Under the pieces are notes generated by a model. That model had not been told where the DNA came from. It made no database searches and worked only from the letters and a program-made list of their open reading frames with translations. This document shows, in pieces, positions 6,813 through 15,719 of a DNA stretch of 37,502 nt. The stretch comes from a virus. Position 1 is the first letter of the stretch. Each line of letters starts with the position of its first letter. The position numbers and the translations under genes were made by a program. The stretch spans positions 1-37,502 of IMG/VR virus record IMGVR_UViG_3300046512_000059. One strand, written 5' to 3'.

Positions 6813-6848
6813 CGCGACACGTTTCGCGAGTCAGCAAATTGTGTCGCG
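6813..6848. repeat. Inverted repeat CGCGACAC / GTGTCGCG, copy B
   Basis: CGCGACAC (6813-6820) and GTGTCGCG (6841-6848) are 20 bases apart, the same arms and gap as at 97-132. Both gaps begin GTTT and contain TTCG. It lies in the short space between the converging holin gene and the minus-strand gene at 6858. Confidence 0.5.
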
Positions 6849-6857
6849 CTAACCATT

Positions 6858-7406
6858 TTAGAGGCCGGACAATGGGGCTCGAACGCCCATACAGCGATCT
6901 AACGAATCTTTGCTGTTTTCGAGCTTCTTGATCGCTTCTTGGCGCCGCTCTCCACGAAGAGAGAACACGTCTATATCGGAAATCGCTAGCTGTCGTTCCA
7001 TATGAGCTACAGCATTCTTGTAAGGCTCGCAGCGCTTATCAGCTTCCGTGAGGTCTTTGTAGATTTGAGCTTCGGCTTTTGATTTTTCAGCCTCATGGTT
7101 AGCGGATGCAGTCTGTTTCCTCGTGTCGTCTAGCAATGCCTCAATTACTGCGACACGAGTTTGACTTTCGCGTAGAGAGTCAGTCAGCCCCTTGTTCGTG
7201 GCTCTGAGTTCATTGGCGATCGTTCTCGACTCATTGAGTGCATCTGTTAGGTTTTTCACATCGCTGCGTAGTTGCCCCCGCTCTTCTACGACATTCAAAC
7301 CGTAAATTACGAAGGGCATGATTGCCGCAAGCAGTGCAGCATTTGCCAGCAAGCTTACGAACAGGAATTTTGGTTTCGAGAGGGGTGGTGTTTTGCTTCT
7401 TGTCAT
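6858..7406 (-). CDS. Hypothetical membrane-anchored coiled-coil protein, 182 aa
   Basis: One hydrophobic segment at residues about 14-37 (FLFVSLLANAALLAAIMPFV) follows a basic N-terminus. A long charged helical region (about 40-170) has coiled-coil heptads, and two Cys lie far apart near the C-terminus. ATG 7406 was chosen over a TTG at 7445 because it starts just before the membrane segment; neither has a clear ribosome site. It looks like an inner-membrane protein with a periplasmic or cytoplasmic stalk. Base use is more AT-rich than the flanking late genes and it runs against them, so it is probably an accessory gene expressed from the prophage. The function is unknown. Confidence 0.6.
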   Translation of the reverse strand: MTRSKTPPLSKPKFLFVSLLANAALLAAIMPFVIYGLNVVEERGQLRSDVKNLTDALNESRTIANELRATNKGLTDSLRESQTRVAVIEALLDDTRKQTASANHEAEKSKAEAQIYKDLTEADKRCEPYKNAVAHMERQLAISDIDVFSLRGERRQEAIKKLENSKDSLDRCMGVRAPLSGL

Positions 7407-7532
7407 TGGTACGGGCTCAAGAATGGGGCGAGCTACTAAATACAACTTTGGGCAGACGCATATTGCTAGGCTTAGAAAGCGGCTGCGGTCTGGGCAGATA
7501 GGTGTGCCGCAGGTGAGTGCGGCACTGGCAGT

Positions 7533-7742
7533 TCATTTGGCTTTCAGGGCTTCCTGAATCTGATCTGCATACTTCGAGAGGTTGTCCAGTTCTTGGCTCA
7601 GATGCACGGACGCGGAGCTTAGGACTCGGTTGGAAATCAATTCCAAAGCAGCGCCTACCGCTACTGCTCTTTGGGTGTCCGTTTGGAGTCGAGCGTATGC
7701 CAAGTTGCCATTTACAGAAATTGCTTTGATCGCGTCAGACAT
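7533..7742 (-). CDS. Hypothetical protein, 69 aa
   Basis: A short helical protein with no membrane segment and no recognised domain. AAGGAAGG five bases before ATG 7742 is a strong ribosome site. It lies upstream of, and in the same direction as, the membrane coiled-coil gene, 126 bases apart, so the two may form one accessory unit. Confidence 0.6.
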   Translation of the reverse strand: MSDAIKAISVNGNLAYARLQTDTQRAVAVGAALELISNRVLSSASVHLSQELDNLSKYADQIQEALKAK

Positions 7743-7819
7743 GTTGCCTTCCTTGCGCAGAGTTAGTTGATTCCCATCAATACCGGCATCCAGCCATCAT
7801 TTCAAGCTCAAGGTGATCC

Positions 7820-8443
7820 GTGGACAGGCCATACCCGCCAGCGTCATTGCTTGAGCTGTCTGAGCTATCCGATTTCGGCATCCGTCTGACTCCGGCACCG
7901 GATGTATGGGAATGGCTCCAAACCGAGATCCTTGCCGACACCGGAAGCATTCACAACGAAGACCATGCCCATCTGATCGATGCGGACATCCGTGTGATGT
8001 GGGCGTCTGCTGCTTTCACGAAGAAGGGTCGCACTGTGGTGGGCCAGGCCGAACAGGTAGCGTTCCGCGCCGGCGGTTGGCAGAAAGCCCGAATGGAACA
8101 GCAGATGCTGGATTGGTTCGGCGACGTGCCGGCCTACATCATCACGTTGGCTGCTGACTACTGCGCTCAGTGCAGTGACGCTGACTTTTGCGCGCTGGTT
8201 GAACATGAGCTGTATCACATCGCCCAGGCGACCGATAAATACGGTCAGCCAGCCTTCACCCAGGAAGGATTGCCCAAGCTTGAGATGCGCGGACACGACG
8301 TTGAAGAGTTCGTCGGTGTGGTGCGTCGTTATGGGGCAAGCCCTCAAGTTCAAGAGCTGGTGGACGCTGCAAACAATCCTGCCGAGGTGGGGAAAATGAA
8401 CATATCGAGGGCCTGCAGAACCTGTCTGCTCAAGTCGGCCTGA
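7820..8443 (+). CDS. Putative phage metallopeptidase
   Basis: A 207-residue protein with the zinc-protease motif HELYH at residues 129-133 (within ALVEHELYHIAQATD) and a conserved downstream MRGHDVEEF that could give the third metal ligand. It fits the putative phage metallopeptidase family found next to terminase genes. The start is GTG 7820 with AAGGTGA just upstream. The last 15 residues are Cys-rich (SRACRTCLLKS). The substrate is unknown; a part in head maturation is possible but not shown. Confidence 0.75.
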   Translation: MDRPYPPASLLELSELSDFGIRLTPAPDVWEWLQTEILADTGSIHNEDHAHLIDADIRVMWASAAFTKKGRTVVGQAEQVAFRAGGWQKARMEQQMLDWFGDVPAYIITLAADYCAQCSDADFCALVEHELYHIAQATDKYGQPAFTQEGLPKLEMRGHDVEEFVGVVRRYGASPQVQELVDAANNPAEVGKMNISRACRTCLLKSA

Positions 8444-8473
8444 CTTTGACAGTACTTTGACGGATGCCCACTT

Positions 8474-8935
8474 ATGGCCGCACTCAGAGACGAGGTGAAA
8501 GCCTTTGTTGTACAGGCGCTGGCCTGCTTTGACACGCCATCTCAAGTGGTGGCCTCAGTCAAAGAAACATTCGGGATCGATGTCACTCGCCAGCAGTGCG
8601 AGGCATACGACCCCACGAAATATGTCGGGCGGAGCCTGAACCAGAAGTGGAAGACGCTGTTTGAAGACACGCGCGCCCGCTTCCGAGAAGAAACCGCCGA
8701 GATCCCGATCGCCAACCGCGCTTACCGTCTTCGGGCCATGAACAGGTTTGTTGAGCGGGCGGAGACGATGAAGAACATCGGCCTCGCCATGCAGATCCTC
8801 GAACAGGCCGCGAAGGAAGTCGGCGACGTCTACGTCAATCGCCACCGGAAGGATGAGCCTGACGACGAACCGGCAATCCCGACGCGCATTCAGGTCGACG
8901 TAGTGGATGCGAGGAAGCCGAATGCCGAGCCTTAA
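8474..8935 (+). CDS. Terminase small subunit (DUF2280)
   Basis: A 153-residue DUF2280 protein, which acts as the small terminase subunit that recognises phage DNA for packaging. The family pattern is clear: VQALACFDTPSQVV, QQCEAYDPTK, then RFREETAEIPIANRAYRLRAM and a helical LEQAAKEVG. The N-terminal helix-turn-helix would bind DNA. It directly precedes and overlaps the large subunit gene by 14 bases. The ribosome site at ATG 8474 is weak. Confidence 0.85.
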   Translation: MAALRDEVKAFVVQALACFDTPSQVVASVKETFGIDVTRQQCEAYDPTKYVGRSLNQKWKTLFEDTRARFREETAEIPIANRAYRLRAMNRFVERAETMKNIGLAMQILEQAAKEVGDVYVNRHRKDEPDDEPAIPTRIQVDVVDARKPNAEP

Positions 8936-10223
8936 CGTTCCGCAGTCGCAGTTCCTCTTATTGCCCCACAAGTTTCGCGCTTTCGTTGCTGGCTTCGGCT
9001 CCGGGAAGACTTGGGTCGGATGCTCGGCGCTCAGCAAGCATTTCATGGAGTGGCCCGGCGTCAACGCTGGTTACTTTGCACCGACTTACCCGCAGATTCG
9101 AGACATCTTCTATCCAACGATGGAGGAGGTGGCCTACGACTGGGGGCTGAAGACCAAGATCAACCAGGCGAACCATGAGGTTCACATCTACAGCGGCCGG
9201 CAGTATCGCGGCACTGTGATTTGCCGGTCGATGGAGAAGCCACAGACCATCGTCGGCTTCAAGATCGGCCACGCTCTGGTCGATGAGCTGGACGTGTTGA
9301 CGTCGATCAAGGCGCAGCAGGCCTGGCGCAAGATCATTGCCCGGATGCGTTACAACCTGCCCGGGCTGAAAAACGGCGTGGACGTGACCACAACGCCGGA
9401 AGGCTTCAAGTTCGTCTTTCTGCAGTTCGTGAAGCAGTTGCGCGATAAGCCGGCGCTGAAGGAAATGTATGGGCTGATCCAAGCCAGCACCTTCGACAAC
9501 GAACTAAACCTGCCTGACGACTACATCGCCTCGCTGATGGAGTCGTATCCCGAGCAGCTGATCCGCGCGTACTTGAACGGCCAGTTCGTCAACCTGACGT
9601 CCGGGTCGATCTACCACGCCTACGACCGCAAGCTGAACCAGTGCTTCGACACAGTCCAGCCCGGTGAGCCTTTGTTCATCGGTATGGACTTCAACGTCGG
9701 CAAGATGGCGGCAATCACACACGTCAAACGTGATCAGGGCCTGCCGCGCGCCGTGGACGAGTTGATGGATGGCTATGACACACCGGACATGATCCGTCGG
9801 ATTAAAGAGCGGTACTGGGAACACACCGGCAACGACTACAAGAAGACCTGCGAGATCCGGATCTACCCGGACGCCTCCGGCGATTCGCGCAAGTCGGTCA
9901 ATGCCAGCCTCACTGATATCGCCATGCTCAAGCAGGCAGGTTTCACGGTCATCGCGCCGGCGGCTAACCCACCCGTAAAGGATCGGATCAATGCCATGAA
10001 CGCCATGTTCTGCAATGCGCAGGGCGAGCGGCGTTACCTGGTTAACCCGTTTACATGCCCAACCTACGCCGATGGCCTGGAACAGCAAATCTGGGCACCC
10101 AACGGCGAGCCGGACAAGAGCCAAGGCAACGACCACGCCAACGACGGCGGCGGTTACTTCATTCACCGCGAGTACCCGATCATCAAACCGGTCACCGCTA
10201 TCAAAATGGGATACGCCCGATGA
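8922..10223 (+). CDS. Terminase large subunit
   Basis: A 433-residue packaging motor and headful or cos nuclease. The ATPase half shows Walker A GFGSGKT (residues 24-30) and Walker B ending in D121-E122 (GHALVDELD). The nuclease half shows the RNase H-like motifs FIGMDFNVG (Asp at about 256), IYPDASGD, and a late DHANDGG near residues 403-409. AGGAAG stands five bases before ATG 8922, which overlaps the small-subunit gene. An upstream in-frame ATG at 8907 lacks this. Confidence 0.93.
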   Translation: MPSLNVPQSQFLLLPHKFRAFVAGFGSGKTWVGCSALSKHFMEWPGVNAGYFAPTYPQIRDIFYPTMEEVAYDWGLKTKINQANHEVHIYSGRQYRGTVICRSMEKPQTIVGFKIGHALVDELDVLTSIKAQQAWRKIIARMRYNLPGLKNGVDVTTTPEGFKFVFLQFVKQLRDKPALKEMYGLIQASTFDNELNLPDDYIASLMESYPEQLIRAYLNGQFVNLTSGSIYHAYDRKLNQCFDTVQPGEPLFIGMDFNVGKMAAITHVKRDQGLPRAVDELMDGYDTPDMIRRIKERYWEHTGNDYKKTCEIRIYPDASGDSRKSVNASLTDIAMLKQAGFTVIAPAANPPVKDRINAMNAMFCNAQGERRYLVNPFTCPTYADGLEQQIWAPNGEPDKSQGNDHANDGGGYFIHREYPIIKPVTAIKMGYAR

Positions 10224-11638
10224 GCAACGACGTCTCCTTCAAGCGGGCGGACTACATCGAAGTGCTGGATCGCTGGGCAACTGTGCGTGACGTTTGCGCC
10301 GGTCAGCACAGGGTTGTTGACCGACTGCCGTACATCAACGCTCACGACAAGTCGCCGGAGAACGTAGACCGAAACAAAGCCTATCGCGAACGGGCGGTGT
10401 TCAAGAACGCTACCGGTCACACGCGCAATGGCTTGCTCGGTTTGGCGTTTCACAAAGACCCGACGCTGACAGTCGCCAAGAAGATGGAGTACTTACAGGA
10501 CAACGCCAACGGCTCCGGTGTGAGCATCTACCAGCATTCGCAGGGCACGCTGGAAAAGGTGCTTGAGGCTGGGCGGCATGGTCTGTACGTCGATTATCAC
10601 CAAGACAGCGGCACCGGTGGGCACTCGGTGATCCTGTCGTACTACGCAGAAGACATCATCAACTGGCGTACAGGCATGGTGAACGGTCACAGCGTGCTGA
10701 CCCTTGTGGTGCTGCGCGAGTCGCCGGAGATTGAAGACGGTTTCGGTTTCAAGGTGGTCGAGCAATACCGGGAGCTGGCTCTCGAGGATGATGGCTTCGT
10801 CTGCCGCGTTTGGCGCCGATCCGGGCCGAAAGGTGGTGGGCCGCTGGCCGTTGTTCAGGAATTCAAACCCACCGGCGCCGCCGGCCGCTTGAAGGAGATT
10901 CCGTTCACCTTCGTCGGCGCGCAGAACAACGATCCAAGCATCGATGAATCACCGCTCTACGACATCGCCATGATCAACCTGGGCCACTATCGGAACAGCG
11001 CCGACTACGAGGACAGCGTCTTCTGGTGCGGCCAAGCCCAGCCATGGATTTCCGGTCTGGACGAGCAGTGGCGCGACTGGATGGAGAAGAACGGCGTTTA
11101 CGTCGGCTCCCGCGCCCCGATGATGCTGCCAACAGGTGGCGCCTTCGGTTATGCGCAGCCGCTGCCGAACACATTGGTGAAGGAGGCCATGGCCGACAAA
11201 AACCAGATGATGATCGAGCTCGGCGCACGGATGGTCGTGGCTTCTCTCTCGTCCAAGACGGCGACCGAAGCCCGTGGTGATCAGTCGGCATCGACATCGG
11301 TGCTCGCCGGCTGTGTGGCGAACGTCACCGAGGCGTACACCCGGGCAATCATGTGGTGCTGCACCTACATGGGCGTCGACGACGCGAAGGTTGCGTACCA
11401 GATCAACCAAGAGTTCGTGGAACTGACGGCAGATCCGCAAATGATCACCGCGCTGGTCGGCCTCTGGCAGAACGGTGGATTCGCCAAAGCGGATCTTCGG
11501 GCCTATCTGCGCAAACTGGGCCTGATCGCGCCAGAGCGCACTGACAAGCAGATCGACGGTGAGCTGGCAGAGCAGGGCGACGGCCTGGGCCTGGACGATG
11601 AGGACAAAGTAGATGGCGGCAAACCAAGCAATCCTTGA
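10220..11638 (+). CDS. Portal protein (DUF4055)
   Basis: A 472-residue protein of the DUF4055 type, the dodecameric portal through which DNA enters the head. Family signs are the N-terminal VRDVCAGQHRVVDRLPYI, YRERAVFKNATGHTRNGLLGL, and ARMVVASLSSKTATEARGDQ in the C-terminal half. ATG 10220 overlaps the terminase stop (ATGA). The acidic C-terminus overlaps the next gene by 26 bases. Confidence 0.88.
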   Translation: MSNDVSFKRADYIEVLDRWATVRDVCAGQHRVVDRLPYINAHDKSPENVDRNKAYRERAVFKNATGHTRNGLLGLAFHKDPTLTVAKKMEYLQDNANGSGVSIYQHSQGTLEKVLEAGRHGLYVDYHQDSGTGGHSVILSYYAEDIINWRTGMVNGHSVLTLVVLRESPEIEDGFGFKVVEQYRELALEDDGFVCRVWRRSGPKGGGPLAVVQEFKPTGAAGRLKEIPFTFVGAQNNDPSIDESPLYDIAMINLGHYRNSADYEDSVFWCGQAQPWISGLDEQWRDWMEKNGVYVGSRAPMMLPTGGAFGYAQPLPNTLVKEAMADKNQMMIELGARMVVASLSSKTATEARGDQSASTSVLAGCVANVTEAYTRAIMWCCTYMGVDDAKVAYQINQEFVELTADPQMITALVGLWQNGGFAKADLRAYLRKLGLIAPERTDKQIDGELAEQGDGLGLDDEDKVDGGKPSNP

Positions 11639-12698
11639 CGCCACGATTCGGCACGCGGTCTTCCTCGAAAAGCTGAAGGCTGGGGAGGTCGGCAAGTTCG
11701 CTCCCTTCCTGAAGGAGATCGACCGCTCGATCCGCGACCGGCTCACCCAGTCGGATCTGACCGAGTACAACGTGAAGCGGCTGGAAGCGCTGCTGAAAGA
11801 GGTCGACAGTCTGCTGCTGGGCATCTTCGACCGCTACAGCGCGCAACTGAACCTCGACCTGATCGACATCGCCAACTACGAGGCTGAGTTTGAGGCTTCG
11901 AGCCTGGCCCGGTCTGCGCCGGTTGGTGTCTCGTTGGATGTGGTTGCGCCGACGGCAGTGGCTATCCGCACGGCGGTGCTAACCAATCCCCTCAGTGTGC
12001 GCGGCACCGGCGGAGGTAAGCTGCTGAAGTCGTTCATCAAGGGATGGACGAGTGCCGAGCGCGATCGCGTCACCGGCACGATCCGGCAGGGCTTCTTCGA
12101 AGGGCAAACGAACTTCCAGATCATCCGCAACATCCGCGGCACTAAGTTGGCCGGATACAAGGATGGCATTCTCGCCACCACAAACCGTAATGCCAGCACT
12201 GTCGTGCACACCGCGATACAGCATGTGTCGTCTCAGGCACGCATGGAGGTGGCGAAGGCCAACACCGACATCGTTGAGGAGATCCAGATAGTCGCAACGC
12301 TGGATAGCAAGACGAGCCAGCAATGCCGCTCATTGGATGGTCGTCGGTTTCCCGTAACGTCGGGGCCGCGGCCGCCGTTTCACCCGAATTGCCGATCCAC
12401 TTTCATCATGCTGACCAGGCTCAGCGAGATGTTCGCAAAGGGCGCGACGCGAGCAGCAGTAGGCGCAGGCGGAGCAGGTCAGGTCAGTGCCAGTCTCGAT
12501 TACTACAACTGGCTGAAAGATCAGCCAGCAGCGTTTCAGGACGAAGCAATCGGGCCGGTGCGAGCAAAACTGTTTCGCGAAGGGGGCTTGACGGTCGAGC
12601 GCTTCACCGAGCTGCAACTCGATCGCAATTTCGCGCCTCTGACACTTGCACAAATGAAAGCGCTGGAGCCTTTGGCATTCGAGCGTGCCGGCATTTGA
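11613..12698 (+). CDS. Head morphogenesis protein (SPP1 gp7 / Mu F-like)
   Basis: A 361-residue minor head protein. The diagnostic region is residues about 195-270: HTAIQHVSSQARMEVAKAN, then ATLDSKTSQQCRSLDGRRF and PPFHPNCRST, the Cys/His core of the Mu F-like family. Such proteins sit at the portal and help assembly or DNA delivery. ATG 11613 lies inside the end of the portal gene. A strong terminator follows. Confidence 0.87.
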   Translation: MAANQAILDATIRHAVFLEKLKAGEVGKFAPFLKEIDRSIRDRLTQSDLTEYNVKRLEALLKEVDSLLLGIFDRYSAQLNLDLIDIANYEAEFEASSLARSAPVGVSLDVVAPTAVAIRTAVLTNPLSVRGTGGGKLLKSFIKGWTSAERDRVTGTIRQGFFEGQTNFQIIRNIRGTKLAGYKDGILATTNRNASTVVHTAIQHVSSQARMEVAKANTDIVEEIQIVATLDSKTSQQCRSLDGRRFPVTSGPRPPFHPNCRSTFIMLTRLSEMFAKGATRAAVGAGGAGQVSASLDYYNWLKDQPAAFQDEAIGPVRAKLFREGGLTVERFTELQLDRNFAPLTLAQMKALEPLAFERAGI

Positions 12699-12716
12699 CG
12701 CAAGAAACTCAACCAG

Positions 12717-12736
12717 CCGCCTTCGGGCGGTTTTTT
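12717..12736 (+). terminator. Intrinsic terminator inside the late operon
   Basis: CCGCC (12717-12721), a stable TTCG loop, GGCGG (12726-12730) and six T. It separates the head morphogenesis gene from the scaffold gene and must be read through for capsid expression unless a promoter lies between. Confidence 0.8.
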
Positions 12737-12780
12737 ATTGCCTGCAAAGCGGGCAACACATACCCAAGGGGTGCATCAAC

Positions 12781-13509
12781 GTGGCAGAAGAAAACGAAAT
12801 CGACCTGGACAATCCGGCAATCAAGGCCGCTATCGCGACTGCCGTTGAGACCTCTGTTTCTGGTCTGAAAACCAAAAACTCCGAGCTGCTGGGCAAGCTG
12901 AAGGAAACCACCGGCAAGCTGACTCAGTTCGAAACGCAATTCGAGGGCATCGATATCGACGCCGTCAAAGGCCTGCTCAGTCGGGCCGGTCAAGACGAAG
13001 AAACCAAGCTGCTGACTGAGGGCAAGGTGGACGAGGTGTTCAATCGTCGCACCGAGCGCTTGCGCGCCGACAACGATAAGCAGTTGAAAGCCGTTACAGC
13101 GCGCGCAGAGAAGGCTGAAGCGTTTGCCACTAAGTTCCAGGGCAAAGTCCTGGGCGATTCGGTGCGCGGTGCAGCACTGAAAGCCGGCGCTCTGCCGGAA
13201 GCCACCGACGACATCATCCTGCGCGCCAAAGGCGTGTTCTCGCTTAACGAAGAGGGTGAAGCGGTCGCCGTCGATGAATCCGGCCAAGTCATCCTCGGCA
13301 AAGACGGCAAGACCCCTCTGGCTCCGCTCGAATGGGCGGAATCTCTGCGCGAAAGCGCACCTCATCTGTGGCCAAGGGCCTCAGGGACACAAGCCCCGGG
13401 CGGGGGTAGCGGCCAGGCTGCATTCAAGCGCTCCGAAATGAATGCCGAGCAAAAGCGTGACTACCAGCGCAAGCACGGCCAAACCGCATACCTGCAATTG
13501 CCCAAGTAA
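12781..13509 (+). CDS. Capsid scaffold protein (minor structural)
   Basis: A 242-residue protein with the plan of scaffolding proteins: an acidic start, a long coiled coil (residues about 25-120) and a C-terminal part with PLAPLEWAESLRESAPHLWP, a Gly-rich hinge and a basic helix (MNAEQKRDYQRKHGQ) that would bind capsid subunits. The start is GTG 12781; AAGGGG lies upstream. It immediately precedes the major capsid gene, as scaffold genes do. Confidence 0.8.
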   Translation: MAEENEIDLDNPAIKAAIATAVETSVSGLKTKNSELLGKLKETTGKLTQFETQFEGIDIDAVKGLLSRAGQDEETKLLTEGKVDEVFNRRTERLRADNDKQLKAVTARAEKAEAFATKFQGKVLGDSVRGAALKAGALPEATDDIILRAKGVFSLNEEGEAVAVDESGQVILGKDGKTPLAPLEWAESLRESAPHLWPRASGTQAPGGGSGQAAFKRSEMNAEQKRDYQRKHGQTAYLQLPK

Positions 13510-13521
13510 GGGGATCCACCC

Positions 13522-14484
13522 ATGGCAACGACTGTGAACAGCGACCTGATCATCTACAACGATGAGGCGCAAACTGCATACCTGGAACGTGTCCAGGACA
13601 ATCTCGATGTGTTCAACGCATCGTCCAATGGTGCGATCGTGCTCGACAACGAGCTGATCGAAGGCGACTTCCGCAAGCGCTCGTTCTACAAGATCGGCGG
13701 CTCGCTGGAGCATCGCGACGTCAACTCCACCGGCAAAGTGACCGCGAAGAAGATCGGCGCCGGTGAGGCCGTCGGCGTCAAGGCTCCGTGGAAATACGGC
13801 CCATACCAGACCACCGAAGAAGCTTTCAAGCGCCGCGGCCGGCCGGTAGACGAGTTCTCCCAGATCATCGGCGCCGACGTTGCAGACGCCACTCTGGAGG
13901 GTTTCATCCAGTACGCCACTGCGGCGCTGCGCGCTTCGATCAGCTCCAACGCTGAAATGGTGGTTACTGCCAACATCGAGACCGACGGCAAGAAGACCCT
14001 GACCCGTGGTATGCGCAAGTTCGGCGACAAGTTCGGTCGTATCGCGCTGTGGGTCATGCACTCCAGTGCTTACTTCGACATCGTCGACGAGGCGATCGCG
14101 AACAAGGTCTACGAAGAGGCGGGTGTCGTCATCTACGGCGGCTTGCCAGGCACTCTCGGCAAGCCGGTGCTGGTCACCGACACCGCGCCCGCAGATGTGA
14201 TCTTCGGCCTACTGCCAAACGCTGTGGTGATCACCGAGTCGCAGGCGCCTGGCTTCCGCTCCTACGCGGTGAATGACGAAGAGAACCTGGGTATCGGCTA
14301 CCGCGCTGAAGGCACCGTCAACATCGATGTGCTCGGCTACAGCTGGAAGGAAGCCGCTGGTGGTGCGAACCCAACGCTTGCCGCCGTGGGTTCGGCTGCG
14401 AACTGGGTCAAGCATTCCAACAGCAACAAAGTGACTGCTGGTGTGCTGATCACTCTGACCACCACGCCACCAGCCGGCGGCTGA
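13522..14484 (+). CDS. Major capsid protein
   Basis: A 320-residue capsid protein with an HK97-like fold by place and pattern: an N-terminal helical part, a domain with GVKAPWKYGPYQTTEEAFKRRG, and a C-terminal GGLPGTLGKPVLVTD, GFRSYAVNDEENLGIGYRAEG region typical of this Pseudomonas phage family. It sits between scaffold and connector genes. There is no protease gene near, so it probably assembles on the separate scaffold. AAGGGGATCC precedes ATG 13522. A 7-bp hairpin follows the stop. Confidence 0.88.
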   Translation: MATTVNSDLIIYNDEAQTAYLERVQDNLDVFNASSNGAIVLDNELIEGDFRKRSFYKIGGSLEHRDVNSTGKVTAKKIGAGEAVGVKAPWKYGPYQTTEEAFKRRGRPVDEFSQIIGADVADATLEGFIQYATAALRASISSNAEMVVTANIETDGKKTLTRGMRKFGDKFGRIALWVMHSSAYFDIVDEAIANKVYEEAGVVIYGGLPGTLGKPVLVTDTAPADVIFGLLPNAVVITESQAPGFRSYAVNDEENLGIGYRAEGTVNIDVLGYSWKEAAGGANPTLAAVGSAANWVKHSNSNKVTAGVLITLTTTPPAGG

Positions 14485-14497
14485 TAATGGCCCTGAC

Positions 14498-14517
14498 AGC
14501 GGCCAGCGATGGCCGCT
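14498..14517. other. 7-bp hairpin after the capsid gene
   Basis: AGCGGCC (14498-14504) and GGCCGCT (14511-14517) pair across AGCGAT. No T-run follows, so it is more likely to protect or space the capsid mRNA than to terminate it. Confidence 0.5.
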
Positions 14518-14529
14518 ACGGAGACTTTT

Positions 14530-15120
14530 ATGGAACTGGTTTACTCCACTCAGAATTCGGACTTCGATCCGGAAAAGCGGTACCGCAATCCAGCGCATTT
14601 TGATCGGCCGGAAGCGGGCGTGACCCATGTAGTGGTAATCGGTGACTGGTCGAAGGTGGTCGACGCCTATGAGACGTTGGGCGTCGAAGTTTCGGTGACG
14701 ATGCCTTTGATCAGCCAGCGTGTTGATTCGGACTGCTCCGACGCTATTGCTAGCCTGGAACAGGACAACGACACCCTCCGCGCTGAGCGTGACGGCATCC
14801 TTCGACTGATCGAAGCCGCCGAGGGGCAATCGGACCTGGAACATCCGGGCGCGGGCGAACTGCCGATCCGACTATTCGATGCGCTGAGAGCCATTCACGA
14901 AGGCGTCGTCACGATCGAGGGCAAACGCGATAATCTGGCGGGCGAGGTTGAATCGCTTCGTGCTGAAGTTGAGCGCCTGAAGGCATCAGCGGAACCGGTC
15001 GACAATGCCGAGAAGATCGCTGGTCTCAAAGCGAAGCTCGACGCCGCCAATGTGCCGTATCGAGCAAATGCTTCGGTTGAGTCGCTGGAAAAGGCGGTCT
15101 CTGAGCTTCCGAACGCGTAA
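14530..15120 (+). CDS. Head-region protein with coiled coil and HeH/LEM-like end
   Basis: A 196-residue protein. Residues 1-65 are a small alpha/beta part (NPAHFDRPEAGVTHVVVIGDW). The middle is coiled coil (residues about 70-160). The C-terminal 30 residues (LKAKLDAANVPYRANASVESLEKAV) match the HeH/LEM two-helix pattern seen at the ends of several phage structural proteins. ATG 14530 with GGAGA upstream is preferred to an ATG at 14509. It lies between capsid and connector genes, so it is probably a head-associated or head-decorating protein. Confidence 0.6.
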   Translation: MELVYSTQNSDFDPEKRYRNPAHFDRPEAGVTHVVVIGDWSKVVDAYETLGVEVSVTMPLISQRVDSDCSDAIASLEQDNDTLRAERDGILRLIEAAEGQSDLEHPGAGELPIRLFDALRAIHEGVVTIEGKRDNLAGEVESLRAEVERLKASAEPVDNAEKIAGLKAKLDAANVPYRANASVESLEKAVSELPNA

Positions 15121-15175
15121 TAATCCGGGTGCGCATTCATTGGTGCCCGATTCAAAAAACACAGCGAGCTGATTC

Positions 15176-15679
15176 ATGACTCTCATCATTGAGGACGGTA
15201 CCGGCAAGCCTGACGCCGAAAGCTACGCATCCGCCGAAGACCTGGCCATGTACGCCTTGAAGTTCGGCGTGACCATCCCGGCAGAAGTGCTAGCACAGGA
15301 AGCCCTGCTGCGCCGGGCCGCGCTGGCAATGAATGGCATGACGTGGAAAGGGCGAAAGTCCAACAGCGAACAGGCCCTGTCCTGGCCGCGCCGCGGCGTC
15401 GAATTGGATTACGAACTCAAGCCCGACAACTACCTGCCTGCGCGGATCCAGTACGGGCAAATGGCGCTGGCTGCTGAGATCCACACCGACGACGTTGACC
15501 CGATCGAAAAACGCAAAGGCGCGATTACCCGGGAGCGGGTTGAAGGTGCGGTTGATCGCGAGTACGCGACGATCCCGAATACTAGTGGCCGACTGTTGCC
15601 GGCGGCGCCGGATCGCCCGAGCGCAACGCAGTTTGCTGACTACCTACAACGGCGGGGGGTTTTTGCCGTCAGGGCGTAG
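15176..15679 (+). CDS. Head-tail connector, DnaT-like family
   Basis: A 167-residue protein of the family labelled putative DnaT-like ssDNA-binding protein: DGTGKPDAESYASAEDLAMYALKFG, the AxxxxxLRRAAxxMN helix, GRKSNSEQALSWPRRGVE and the NTSGRLLPAAP end. By place after the capsid it is the adaptor joining portal and tail completion proteins; the DnaT label is historical and replication activity is unlikely. Ahead of it, 15126-15149 forms a weak hairpin. Confidence 0.75.
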   Translation: MTLIIEDGTGKPDAESYASAEDLAMYALKFGVTIPAEVLAQEALLRRAALAMNGMTWKGRKSNSEQALSWPRRGVELDYELKPDNYLPARIQYGQMALAAEIHTDDVDPIEKRKGAITRERVEGAVDREYATIPNTSGRLLPAAPDRPSATQFADYLQRRGVFAVRA

Positions 15680-15719
15680 TGGGACTAGGATTGTTGCTCC
15701 AATGACAAGGAGCCTGATT

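Noticed and set aside
7407-7445. TTG 7445 as the start of the membrane coiled-coil protein
   Set aside because: There is no ribosome site, and it would add a short stretch unlike the rest; ATG 7406 directly precedes the basic start and membrane segment.
15176-15679. DnaT-like protein as a replication factor
   Set aside because: The family name is historical; its place between capsid and tail completion genes points to a head-tail connector.
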